A DNA stretch of 6,619 nt from Pseudopelobacter sp964601865 (lineage in GTDB: Bacteria; Desulfobacterota; Desulfuromonadia; Geobacterales; Pseudopelobacteraceae), in contig CAZRPI010000164.1 of assembly GCA_964601865.1 (NCBI GenBank), forward strand, positions 1-6,619, read 5' to 3'. Below, one piece after another: positions 1 to 6,546 of the stretch. Position 1 is the first letter of the stretch; every line of letters begins with the position of its first letter. Position numbers and translations under genes: made by a program. A model generated the notes under the pieces. That model made no database searches. It had not been told where the DNA came from and saw nothing but the letters and a program-made list of their open reading frames with translations.

Positions 1-1223
1 GTTCCCAACAGATTCCCCTCCGGCGACAGGACCGGTTCGGACCAGCATGAGCGCAAACCGGCCCTGGTGGCGGGCGAGAACCCCTTCCAGTAGGGATGAC
101 CGCTGATATCCTCAACGATGACCCGCTTTCTCAGAAACGCGGCCGTCCCGCACGACCCCATTCCCTGCTTGATCCTCAACCCGTCAACCGCTTTATTGTA
201 GTATTCGGGCAGACTGGGAGCAGCTCCGTGGGACAGGCGGGTGCACTCGTCGTTGGCGATCAGGATGGAACAGAGAGCGCCCGGACTGTTCTGCTCAACG
301 AACGTGACGATGGCATCGAAAAGAGGGGGGAGCGGAACACCTGACGCCATCTTCTCCAGTATGGCGAGGCGGGCCTGCTCCCTGAGTTCCAGCTGCTTGC
401 GCTCGGATATTTCATGCCAGATAACCTGCAGCGGCCATTTCCCGCCCACGGAAATCGGGGTCAGCGAAACTTCCACCGGAAGTTCGCAGCCATCCGCCTT
501 GAGGAGCACCCATTCAAAACGATGCCCTAATTCGGAATAAGCCTGGACTATCATTTCCGCGGCTTTTTCCGCCGATGGTCTTCCGTCGGGCTGCAGTACA
601 GGAGAAATCTCCGCCGGAGAATGTGCGACGATGTCATCTTTGCCATCACACCCCAGCATTCGTATCGCTGCGTTGTTGCAGTCAGCAAACAGACCGTCAT
701 CTAGAACCAGAAAGGCGGCTCCGGATTGCTCGAAAAAATTCTTGAACCGGCTTTCGCTCTCCCGGAACGCCTGTTCCGCTTTTTTCTGCTCGGTAAGGTC
801 GAAAATGGTGTTCAGCGCACAGTCTGCGCCATCGATATTCACCAGAGAGCCGGTAAACCTGACCGCGATCTCGTCACCACCCCTGATTCTCATTGTTGTC
901 TCAAAGGAGTTGACGTGATTTTCTTCGAGGATCATCCGCAGGTAGCGGTTGCGATCATCGGGATCGACCCAAATATGGAGCTCGGCACCGGTCCTGCCAA
1001 TGACCTCTTCGCGGGAAAAACCGAATTTTCTGACGAATTCGCGGTTGACCTCAAGGAACAGGCCATCCTGCACGCTGGTCAACGCCATGATAATGGGAGC
1101 CATCTCAAACACACAGCTGTATTTCTTCTCATCTGAATAAAGAGAACTCAACCGCTCCTCCTTCGCGTCGTCCTGGCCAGTCAACGACGGAGTGATCATT
1201 CCCTGATTGTTGCCTGAGTGCAT
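1..1223 (-). CDS. PAS-PAS-GAF sensory/signalling protein, N-terminal part (runs off left edge)
   Basis: The frame is open from ATG 1223 to the window edge, giving 407 residues with no stop, so the gene is cut off at its C-terminal side. The start is supported by AGGAGA at 1231-1236, 7 nt upstream. After a polar N-terminus of about 30 residues come a PAS domain (about 35-145, ending in FDLTEQKKAEQ), a second PAS domain (about 155-275, opening SESRFKNFFEQSGAAFLVLDD and ending HEISERKQ), then a GAF domain (about 300 to the edge) with the typical GMGSCGTAAF motif near 355-363 and RSCWSEPVLS near 391-400. No transmembrane segment is visible, so a cytoplasmic sensor is likely. In known proteins this GAF subtype commonly precedes a histidine kinase or GGDEF/EAL output; the output here is outside the window, so kinase versus cyclic-di-GMP enzyme cannot be decided. 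The ligand is unknown. It has its own promoter and is separated from ppdK by a terminator. Confidence 0.9.
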   Translation of the reverse strand, partial: MHSGNNQGMITPSLTGQDDAKEERLSSLYSDEKKYSCVFEMAPIIMALTSVQDGLFLEVNREFVRKFGFSREEVIGRTGAELHIWVDPDDRNRYLRMILEENHVNSFETTMRIRGGDEIAVRFTGSLVNIDGADCALNTIFDLTEQKKAEQAFRESESRFKNFFEQSGAAFLVLDDGLFADCNNAAIRMLGCDGKDDIVAHSPAEISPVLQPDGRPSAEKAAEMIVQAYSELGHRFEWVLLKADGCELPVEVSLTPISVGGKWPLQVIWHEISERKQLELREQARLAILEKMASGVPLPPLFDAIVTFVEQNSPGALCSILIANDECTRLSHGAAPSLPEYYNKAVDGLRIKQGMGSCGTAAFLRKRVIVEDISGHPYWKGFSPATRAGLRSCWSEPVLSPEGNLLG

Positions 1224-1310
1224 AGAGTTCTCTCCTGATCAGCATTTATAAGACAAAAACATTTTTCCCCATTCACGCCCACTCAAGAACCTCCGGCGTA
1301 CTTCACCCGT

Positions 1311-1319
1311 ATTATAACA
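1311..1319 (-). promoter_or_regulatory. Extended -10 promoter for the PAS/GAF gene
   Basis: On the minus strand the sequence reads TGTTATAAT, a perfect TATAAT (1311-1316) with the extended TG one base upstream (1318-1319). No good -35 is found at 16-18 nt; that region is T-rich. The predicted start site near 1304 gives an mRNA leader of about 80 nt before ATG 1223. Confidence 0.6.
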
Positions 1320-1335
1320 AGAAAAAGGGCGCTGA

Positions 1336-1375
1336 AAAAACGGGGGGAGTCTGATGGACTCTGATACCTGTTTTT
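1336..1375. repeat. Nested inverted repeat, possible second terminator behind ppdK
   Basis: An inner perfect hairpin, GAGTC-5 nt-GACTC (1347-1361), is enclosed by outer arms AAAAAC (1336-1341) and GTTTTT (1370-1375). Read on the minus strand, the hairpin is followed by a C-run and then six T residues. It could act as a weak back-up terminator for ppdK or as a control site just upstream of the PAS/GAF promoter. The intervening bases pair poorly, so this is tentative. Confidence 0.3.
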
Positions 1376-1444
1376 CTATTTTAGGCAGGAATACCAGAAT
1401 GAAACTCCGTTGAAGGCACGTTTCCCCCTGCCAGGCGCCCAAAC

Positions 1445-1484
1445 AAAAAAGGATGGCCCCCGGAGAAGGGCCATCCTTTTTTTT
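1445..1484. terminator. Bidirectional rho-independent terminator downstream of ppdK
   Basis: A perfect 9-bp stem, GGATGGCCC (1451-1459) with GGGCCATCC (1468-1476), encloses an 8-nt loop. It is flanked by six A on the left (1445-1450) and eight T on the right (1477-1484), so either strand gives a GC-rich hairpin followed by a U-run. It lies 20 nt beyond the ppdK stop and should end ppdK transcription. No convergent plus-strand gene is present to use the other direction. Confidence 0.92.
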
Positions 1485-1503
1485 GCGTCATTACGAGCCG
1501 GCA

Positions 1504-4170
1504 TTACGTCAGCGCGGCGTGGGCGGCGGCCAGACGGGCTATGGGCACGCGGAAGGGTGAACAGGAAACGTAATTCAGACCGGTCCGGTGGCAGAAGATG
1601 ACCGACGACGGATCCCCGCCATGCTCGCCGCAGATGCCGAGCTTGATGTCGGGACGGGTGACGCGCCCCTTCTCGACCGCGATCTTGACCAGTTGGCCGA
1701 CACCGGTCTGGTCGAGCGACACGAACGGGTCTTCCTCGATGATGCCGTTATCCATGTAGAAGGGCAGGAATTTTCCGGCATCATCACGGGAAAGGCCGAA
1801 GGTGGTCTGGGTCAGGTCGTTGGTGCCGAAGGAGAAGAATTCCGCCTCCGTCGCAATCTCATCCGCGGTCAGGGCGGCGCGCGGGAGTTCGATCATGGTT
1901 CCCAGCATGTACTTCATCTCCACTCCGCAGGCGGCGATGACTTCCTCGCAGATGGCAATGGCATTGGCCTTGAGGGTCGACAGTTCCTTGATGGTGGCAA
2001 CCAGCGGGATCATTATTTCCGGCACGATGGTGAATCCCTCGTTCTTGACCAGCTCACAGGCGGCGATCATGATAGCCCTGACCTGCATGTCGTAGATTTC
2101 GGGGAAGGTAATGCCCAGACGGCACCCGCGGTGGCCGAGCATGGGGTTGAATTCGTGCAGGTACTCCACCTTGGCCTTGAGGGTTTTGACCGGTACTTTC
2201 ATGGTACTGGCCAGCTCCTCGATATCCCTGTCATGCTGGGGGAGGAACTCGTGCAGCGGCGGATCGAGCAGGCGGATGGTAACCGGCAGCCCCTTCATTT
2301 CGCGGAAAATACCGATGAAATCGCCCGTCTGCATGGGAAGAATCTTGTCCAGCGCGCGCTTGCGTCCCTCCAGGTCGTCGGAGAGGATCATCTCGCGCAC
2401 GGCGGCGATGCGTTCCGCGTCGAAGAACATGTGCTCGGTACGGCAGAGACCGATACCCTCGGCGCCGAACTCGCGTGCGACCCTGGCGTCATGGGGGGTG
2501 TCGGCATTGGCGCGCACCTTCAGGGTTCTGAACTCATCCACCCAGCCCATGAGCTCGGCAAAATCGCCGGTGAGCTGAACCGATACTGTCGGTACCACGC
2601 CCAGCATGACATCGCCGTTGGCGCCGTCCAGGGTGATCATGTCCCCCTTCTTGACCACCACGCCGTTGAGGGCGGTAATGGTTTCCGCGGCGTAGTCCAC
2701 CTTGATGTCGCCGCAGCCCGCAACGCAGCATTTGCCCATGCCGCGGGCCACGACCGCGGCGTGTGAAGTCATGCCGCCACGGGCCGTCAGAATCCCCTGG
2801 GCCGCATGCATGCCGTGAATATCCTCGGGAGAGGTTTCGATGCGTACCAGGATCACCTTCCGGCCGGTCTTGGCCTCGGCCTCGGCCTCATCGGCGCAGA
2901 AAACAACCTCGCCGGACACCGCTCCCGGAGAGGCGGGAAGCCCCTTGGCGATAACCGTCCGCTTGGCCTTCGGATCGAGGGAGGGGTGCAGCAACTGGTC
3001 GAGCTGGGATGGCGCCACCCGCAGCACGGCGGTCTTCTTGTCGATCAGCCCTTCCCGGACCATGTCAACCGCGATCCTGATGGCGGCCGGGGCGGTCCTT
3101 TTGCCGTTACGGGTCTGCAGCATGTAGAGCACGCCATTCTCGATGGTGAACTCCAGGTCCTGCATATCCCTGTAGTGCTTCTCAAGGGTATCCCGGATGC
3201 CGACGAGCTGCTGGTAGCATTCCGGGAACGTCTCCTCCATGGAGGGGAGTTCGCCGTTGTTATTGTTGTTTTTCTTGGCGCGATTGATCGGCTGGGGGGT
3301 GCGGATACCGGCCACCACGTCCTCGCCCTGGGCGTTGATCAGGAATTCGCCGTAGAAGTAATTCTCACCGGTGGACGGATCACGGGTGAAGGCCACGCCG
3401 GTGGCGCAATCATTGCCCATGTTGCCGAACACCATGGCCTGGACGTTGACCGCGGTACCCCAATCGGCCGGTATGTTGTTCAGCTTGCGATAGGTTATGG
3501 CGCGCTGGTTCATCCAGGAGCCGAACACCGCGTTGATGGCGCCCCAGAGCTGTTCCTGTGGATCTTCGGGAAAATCCACGTCCAGTTCATTCTTGACGGT
3601 GGCCTTGAACTTGATCACCAGTTCTTTCCAGTCGGCGGCGGTAAGCTCGGTGTCCAGGTGAACTCCACGCTCTTCCTTCTTCTGGTCCAGCAGATGATCG
3701 AGAACTTCCTTGTCCAACCCCAGAACCACGTCCGAGTACATCTGGATAAAACGGCGGTAGGCGTCATAGGCAAAACGTTCATCACCGCTCTGGGCGATAA
3801 TGCCCTGAATGGTGGTATCGTTCAGCCCCAGGTTGAGAACGGTGTCCATCATGCCCGGCATTGAGGCGCGGGCGCCGGAGCGGACGGACAGGAGAAGGGG
3901 GTTCCTGGGGTCGCCGAATGTCTTCCCCATCAGCTCTTCGACCTTCTTCAGATTGACTGCGACTTCGGCGGCCAGAGAAGCCGGGTGGGCACGTTCATTT
4001 TTGTAGAATTCGGTACAGACTTCGGTGGAAATGGTGAATCCCGGAGGCACCGGCAGACCGATGTTGATCATTTCAGCCAGATTGGCGCCCTTGCCACCCA
4101 GCAGATTCTTCATATCGGCTCTGCCGTCAGCCTGCTTGCCACCAAAGAAGTACACGTATTTCTGCGCCAT
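1504..4170 (-). CDS. ppdK: Pyruvate, phosphate dikinase
   Basis: The enzyme interconverts pyruvate + ATP + Pi and PEP + AMP + PPi in the cytoplasm. It can make PEP for gluconeogenesis or run toward pyruvate. The 888-residue length fits the bacterial family (about 870-900). The N-terminal ATP-grasp domain (about 1-360) begins with KYVYFFGGK and contains LLGGKGANLAEM, SVRSGARASMPGMMDTVLNL (95-114) and MLQTRNGKRTAPA. The swivelling phosphohistidine domain (about 400-520) carries GGMTSHAAVVARGMGK, with the expected phosphorylated His at 470 and the neighbouring Thr at 468. The C-terminal PEP/pyruvate TIM barrel (about 540-888) includes GLCRTEHMFF, FGTNDLTQTTFG and GICGEHGGDP, with the expected catalytic Cys at 847. 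All key family motifs are intact. The start has GAGGAGG (4181-4187) 10 nt upstream. An oddity is a run of five Asn at 301-305. The gene lies 137 nt downstream of gspG on the same strand and ends at a strong terminator. Confidence 0.98.
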   Translation of the reverse strand: MAQKYVYFFGGKQADGRADMKNLLGGKGANLAEMINIGLPVPPGFTISTEVCTEFYKNERAHPASLAAEVAVNLKKVEELMGKTFGDPRNPLLLSVRSGARASMPGMMDTVLNLGLNDTTIQGIIAQSGDERFAYDAYRRFIQMYSDVVLGLDKEVLDHLLDQKKEERGVHLDTELTAADWKELVIKFKATVKNELDVDFPEDPQEQLWGAINAVFGSWMNQRAITYRKLNNIPADWGTAVNVQAMVFGNMGNDCATGVAFTRDPSTGENYFYGEFLINAQGEDVVAGIRTPQPINRAKKNNNNNGELPSMEETFPECYQQLVGIRDTLEKHYRDMQDLEFTIENGVLYMLQTRNGKRTAPAAIRIAVDMVREGLIDKKTAVLRVAPSQLDQLLHPSLDPKAKRTVIAKGLPASPGAVSGEVVFCADEAEAEAKTGRKVILVRIETSPEDIHGMHAAQGILTARGGMTSHAAVVARGMGKCCVAGCGDIKVDYAAETITALNGVVVKKGDMITLDGANGDVMLGVVPTVSVQLTGDFAELMGWVDEFRTLKVRANADTPHDARVAREFGAEGIGLCRTEHMFFDAERIAAVREMILSDDLEGRKRALDKILPMQTGDFIGIFREMKGLPVTIRLLDPPLHEFLPQHDRDIEELASTMKVPVKTLKAKVEYLHEFNPMLGHRGCRLGITFPEIYDMQVRAIMIAACELVKNEGFTIVPEIMIPLVATIKELSTLKANAIAICEEVIAACGVEMKYMLGTMIELPRAALTADEIATEAEFFSFGTNDLTQTTFGLSRDDAGKFLPFYMDNGIIEEDPFVSLDQTGVGQLVKIAVEKGRVTRPDIKLGICGEHGGDPSSVIFCHRTGLNYVSCSPFRVPIARLAAAHAALT

Positions 4171-4213
4171 TGCGATAAATCCTCCTCACAGAATTAATAG
4201 CTTTGTATGTGGT

Positions 4214-4242
4214 ATTGAAACAGCGGTACTGTTTATACTCAA
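4214..4242 (-). promoter_or_regulatory. Candidate ppdK promoter with palindrome in the spacer
   Basis: On the minus strand TTGAGT (4237-4242) and TTCAAT (4214-4219) are separated by 17 nt. Each box matches the sigma-70 consensus at 4 of 6 positions, so the promoter is weak by sequence. The spacer and the -10 edge are filled by a 17-bp palindrome, AAACAG-5 nt-CTGTTT (4218-4234), a plausible operator. The predicted leader would be about 37 nt. Confidence 0.35.
4218..4234. repeat. Perfect 6+5+6 palindrome upstream of ppdK
   Basis: Arms AAACAG (4218-4223) and CTGTTT (4229-4234) are exact reverse complements around a 5-nt centre. It lies 48-64 nt upstream of the ppdK ATG, inside the candidate promoter. 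The size and spacing suit a dimeric repressor or activator site. I do not recognise the cognate regulator. Confidence 0.4.
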
Positions 4243-4307
4243 AAACCAGGGTATTAGTCTGACGCTTACGCAATCGGGGGGCATTTGAATCCCCTGCAAT
4301 CTATACG

Positions 4308-4748
4308 TTATTTTTCACCCCAACTTGTAATGTCGGCGTTTTTTCCATCACCTCCCTTGGCGCCGTCAGCGCCGTAGGACGACAGGTCATAATCGCCATG
4401 CTCGCCCGGTGAAACGTAGATATAATCGTTATGCCACGGATCCTTGGGTACTGTTTTTCCTTCCAGGTAGCCTCCTTCCCTGAACCCCTTGGGGATAACA
4501 CCAACGGTCGGCTTTGTCACCAGGGCCGCAAGCCCCTGTTCCGTTGATGGGTAGACACCGCTATCAAGCTTGTAGAGCTTCAGCGCCGTTTCAATATTCT
4601 TTATCTGGAGTCTGGCGTCCGCTATCTTGGCGTCATCCGCGCGTCCCATCAGTTTGGGTGCGACCAGAGCCGCCAGCATGGCCAGGATGACGATCACAAC
4701 CATGACCTCAATCAGCGTAAAACCATCTCTTTTATTGCAGACGATCAT
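4308..4748 (-). CDS. gspG: Type II secretion system major pseudopilin GspG
   Basis: GspG is the main subunit of the periplasmic pseudopilus of the type II secretion machine, assembled at the inner membrane. The 146 residues match the family length (about 140-150). A short charged leader (MIVCNKRDG) ends at the prepilin peptidase site G9/F10, followed by FTLIEV with the conserved Glu at +5, then a hydrophobic helix (about 14-34, VMVVIVILAMLAALVAPKLMG). The globular part contains YPSTEQGLAALV and DPWHNDY. The C-terminal acidic, glycine-rich loop, DYDLSSYGADG (119-129) then NADITSW, corresponds to the calcium-binding loop known in the family. An AAAGGAAG ribosome site (4758-4765) sits 9 nt before the ATG. 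No other gsp gene is present in the window: upstream is the divergent proA spacer and downstream is ppdK. It may serve a secretion apparatus encoded elsewhere or be a second copy. A type IV pilin is less likely given the GspG C-terminal signature. Confidence 0.95.
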   Translation of the reverse strand: MIVCNKRDGFTLIEVMVVIVILAMLAALVAPKLMGRADDAKIADARLQIKNIETALKLYKLDSGVYPSTEQGLAALVTKPTVGVIPKGFREGGYLEGKTVPKDPWHNDYIYVSPGEHGDYDLSSYGADGAKGGDGKNADITSWGEK

Positions 4749-4792
4749 TCGTTGTCTCTTCCTTTACGGAGTCTGTTGCAGCCAACTTTGAA

Positions 4793-4820
4793 ATTTTACA
4801 TATACTGCGGCGCATGGCAA
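4793..4820 (-). promoter_or_regulatory. Sigma-70-like promoter for gspG
   Basis: On the minus strand TTGCCA (4815-4820, 5 of 6 consensus) is followed after 16 nt by TAAAAT (4793-4798, 5 of 6). The predicted start near 4786 gives a leader of about 38 nt containing the AAAGGAAG ribosome site. This indicates that gspG is the first gene of its transcript and is not a tail gene of a larger gsp operon. Confidence 0.65.
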
Positions 4821-4918
4821 GGTTTTTAAGATTCGGCGACCCCGGTGAATGATACAGTAAAACACGCGGAATCGCGGCGTACGAAATCTCACGCCAACAG
4901 GATTTACCCAATAAATTC

Positions 4919-4931
4919 TGCCTGATAGGCA
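4919..4931. repeat. Palindrome 1 in the gspG-proA spacer
   Basis: TGCCT-GAT-AGGCA is a perfect 5+3+5 inverted repeat. Its centre (4925) is 20 bp from the centre of the next palindrome. It may be an operator half of a tandem site; the regulator is unknown. Confidence 0.4.
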
Positions 4932-4937
4932 TTAACT

Positions 4938-4952
4938 GCCGGACTGTCCGGC
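4938..4952. repeat. Palindrome 2 in the gspG-proA spacer
   Basis: GCCGGAC-T-GTCCGGC is a perfect 7+1+7 inverted repeat. The 1-nt centre makes it a poor RNA hairpin loop unless inner pairs open, and no T-run follows, so a protein-binding site is more likely than a terminator. It lies about 120 bp upstream of the gspG -35 box and about 170 bp upstream of the proA -35 box. Confidence 0.5.
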
Positions 4953-5120
4953 GCAGCGGAGATGCATCAAATTCCGCCGAATCGAAAAAACATGGGTCGG
5001 AAAATCAACCGGTGTTTTCATATTACATGGAAACGGTGTGTCAGTTGATGAGCGCAGTGACTTCAGCAAACGGATCTTACGCCGCCCTGGCCACCCCTGA
5101 TCCATACTCCCTCATTCTGC

Positions 5121-5149
5121 TTGAAGTACCCCGCGATTTACCCTACAAT
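5121..5149 (+). promoter_or_regulatory. Sigma-70-like promoter for proA
   Basis: TTGAAG (5121-5126, 4 of 6 consensus) and TACAAT (5144-5149, 5 of 6) are spaced by exactly 17 nt. The predicted start near 5156 yields a leader of about 27 nt before ATG 5183. This placement argues against translation from the upstream in-frame ATG at 5012. Confidence 0.7.
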
Positions 5150-5182
5150 TCGACCCCGAATCCACATGCATTGGGAGGTTCC

Positions 5183-6439
5183 ATGAACATTGCCGAACTG
5201 GTTGCAAAAATTGCCCGGGATGCCCGCCAGGCGTCGTTTGCGATGTCGCGCCTGAGCGCAACCGTCAAGAACGACTTGCTGCTGGCCATGGCGGAGGCGC
5301 TGGAGAAGCAGGCGCCCCACCTGATCGCCGAAAACACCGGGGATATCGAGGCAGGCAGGGAGAAGGGGCTTTCCGAGGCCATGCTGGACAGGCTGATGCT
5401 GGACGAAAAACGGATCAGGGGCATGGCCGACGGCCTGCGCGAAGTCGCCGCGCTCCCCGATCCGGTGGGCGAGGTCACCAAAATGTGGCAGCGTCCCAAC
5501 GGCCTCATGGTGGGCAAGATGCGCATCCCCCTGGGAGTCATCGGCATGGTCTACGAGGCGCGGCCCAACGTCACCGCCGATGCGGCGGCCCTCTGCCTGA
5601 AGGCCGGCAATGCGGTCATTCTGCGCGGCGGCAAGGAGGCGATCAACTCCAACCGCGCCATCGCCGGAGTGCTCCAGGACGCCATGAGAGCCTGCGGCGT
5701 TCCCGCCGAGGCCCTTGCCCTCATACCCTTCACGGACCGCCAGGGAGTAATGGAGATGCTCAAGCAGGAGGAGATGATCGACCTGATCATCCCGCGCGGC
5801 GGCGAGGGACTGATCCGTTTCGTAACGGAGAACTCCCGAATTCCGGTCATCAAGCACTACAAGGGGGTCTGCCACGTCTTCGTGGATGAAAACGCCGACT
5901 TCGACATGGCGGAGAGAATCATCATCAACGCCAAGACCCAGCGTCCCGGGGTCTGCAACGCCCTGGAAACCATCCTGGTTCACCAGTCCGCCGCCGCGGC
6001 CTTCATCCCCAGAATCGCGGCAACGTTGACCGGCATGGGGGTGGAACTGAGGGGCGACGACCGCTTCCGCGCCCATGCCCCGCAGGCCAAACCGGCGGTT
6101 GAAGACGACTGGTACGCCGAATACCTGGACCTGATCCTGGCCTGCCGCGTGGTGGACAGCCTGGACCAGGCGGTTGAACACATCAACCGTTACGGCTCGC
6201 TCCACACCGAATCCATCATCACCAAAGACTACAGCCGCGCCCATCGCTTCATCCGCGAGGTCAATTCCAGCTGCGTGCTGGTCAACGCCTCCACCCGCTT
6301 TGCCGACGGCGGCCAGTTGGGACTGGGAGCGGAAATCGGCATCTCTACCACCAAGCTGCACTCCTTCGGCCCCATGGGACTGGAGGACCTGACCACCACC
6401 AAGTTCATCGTCTACGGCGACGGCCAGGTAAGGGAATAG
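5183..6439 (+). CDS. proA: Gamma-glutamyl phosphate reductase (glutamate-5-semialdehyde dehydrogenase)
   Basis: ProA is the cytoplasmic second step of proline synthesis: it reduces gamma-glutamyl phosphate with NADPH to glutamate-5-semialdehyde, which cyclises and is reduced by ProC. The protein is 418 residues, the usual family length, in the aldehyde dehydrogenase fold. Visible motifs are PLGVIGMVYEARPNVTADAA (116-135), ILRGGKEAINSN (146-157), LIIPRGGEGLIRFV (201-214), IKHYKGVCHVFVD (223-235) and AKTQRPGVCNALET (250-263), with the expected catalytic Cys at 258. The C-terminal part has TESIIT, NASTRFADGGQLGLGAEIGI and GPMGLEDLTTTKF. The start at 5183 is chosen because GGGAGG (5173-5178) lies 4 nt upstream, a promoter lies just before, and the family N-terminus begins here; the open frame back to 5012 would add 57 residues unlike the family. 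No proB or nadD is adjacent; the gene is followed by a strong terminator, so it appears monocistronic. Confidence 0.98.
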   Translation: MNIAELVAKIARDARQASFAMSRLSATVKNDLLLAMAEALEKQAPHLIAENTGDIEAGREKGLSEAMLDRLMLDEKRIRGMADGLREVAALPDPVGEVTKMWQRPNGLMVGKMRIPLGVIGMVYEARPNVTADAAALCLKAGNAVILRGGKEAINSNRAIAGVLQDAMRACGVPAEALALIPFTDRQGVMEMLKQEEMIDLIIPRGGEGLIRFVTENSRIPVIKHYKGVCHVFVDENADFDMAERIIINAKTQRPGVCNALETILVHQSAAAAFIPRIAATLTGMGVELRGDDRFRAHAPQAKPAVEDDWYAEYLDLILACRVVDSLDQAVEHINRYGSLHTESIITKDYSRAHRFIREVNSSCVLVNASTRFADGGQLGLGAEIGISTTKLHSFGPMGLEDLTTTKFIVYGDGQVRE

Positions 6440-6465
6440 CTCGGCACGTGACCAGCCAATGCACC

Positions 6466-6503
6466 ACGCCCCGCCGGGATGATCCCGGCGGGGCGTTTGC
6501 TTT
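6466..6503 (+). terminator. Rho-independent terminator downstream of proA
   Basis: A perfect 14-bp stem, ACGCCCCGCCGGGA (6466-6479) with TCCCGGCGGGGCGT (6483-6496), has a 3-nt loop and is followed by a T-rich tail (TTTGCTTT including the last stem base). It starts 27 nt after the proA stop, ends the proA transcript and insulates it from the hicA promoter 15 nt further on. Confidence 0.9.
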
Positions 6504-6517
6504 GGGGATCAGATGGA

Positions 6518-6546
6518 TTGACATGATAGTATCATATTGATACCAT
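6518..6546 (+). promoter_or_regulatory. Promoter of the hicA-type toxin gene
   Basis: A consensus TTGACA (6518-6523) is followed after exactly 17 nt by TACCAT (6541-6546, 4 of 6). The predicted start falls at about 6552-6554, on the ATG itself. An alternative -10, TATCAT (6530-6535), has no matching -35. A palindrome (6525-6547) covers the spacer and the whole -10. Confidence 0.6.

Larger units (their letters stand above)
4749..5182. other. 434-nt divergent intergenic region between gspG and proA
   Basis: No gene is supported here. The region holds a minus-strand promoter for gspG (4793-4820), a plus-strand promoter for proA (5121-5149), and two adjacent palindromes (4919-4931 and 4938-4952) between them. 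The proA frame stays open upstream to an ATG at 5012, but the promoter and ribosome site place translation start at 5183. A stretch of about 165 nt from 4953 to 5120 shows nothing recognisable. Confidence 0.7.

Noticed and set aside
96..1140. Several plus-strand frames in the left kilobase
   Set aside because: The minus strand encodes a continuous PAS-PAS-GAF protein with clear motifs; the plus frames are shadows.
1224..1304. Cyclic-di-GMP or other riboswitch in the 80-nt leader of the sensor gene
   Set aside because: I could not find the conserved segments of a GEMM aptamer or any convincing multi-helix fold.
1239..1442. 67-codon minus-strand frame between ppdK and the PAS/GAF gene
   Set aside because: It starts at a TTG inside the terminator region, spans the predicted promoter, and has no recognisable protein features.
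1588..3864. Long open frames on the plus strand opposite ppdK (1588-2766 and 2806-3864)
   Set aside because: These are antisense shadows of a GC-rich coding gene; their translations show no recognisable domain, while the minus strand encodes an intact PpdK.
4278..4294. GGGG/CCCC hairpin just after gspG as a terminator
   Set aside because: The stem is short with a bulged base and is not followed by a T-run on the minus strand.
4799..4830. Sigma-54 (-24/-12) promoter near TGGCA at 4815
   Set aside because: The required GC element at the correct spacing is missing; the sigma-70-like TTGCCA/TAAAAT pair on the minus strand fits better.
4732..4932. 66-codon minus-strand frame overlapping the gspG start
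   Set aside because: It spans the gspG promoter, overlaps gspG out of frame and shows no domain or good ribosome site.
5012..5182. In-frame N-terminal extension of ProA from ATG 5012 (57 residues)
   Set aside because: It has no good ribosome site, lies largely upstream of the predicted promoter and start site near 5156, and would exceed the normal family length; ATG 5183 with GGGAGG gives exactly 418 residues.
5138..6361. 407-codon open frame on the minus strand opposite proA
   Set aside because: Antisense shadow rich in His, Gly, Val and Asp, with no domain signature; the plus strand encodes intact ProA.
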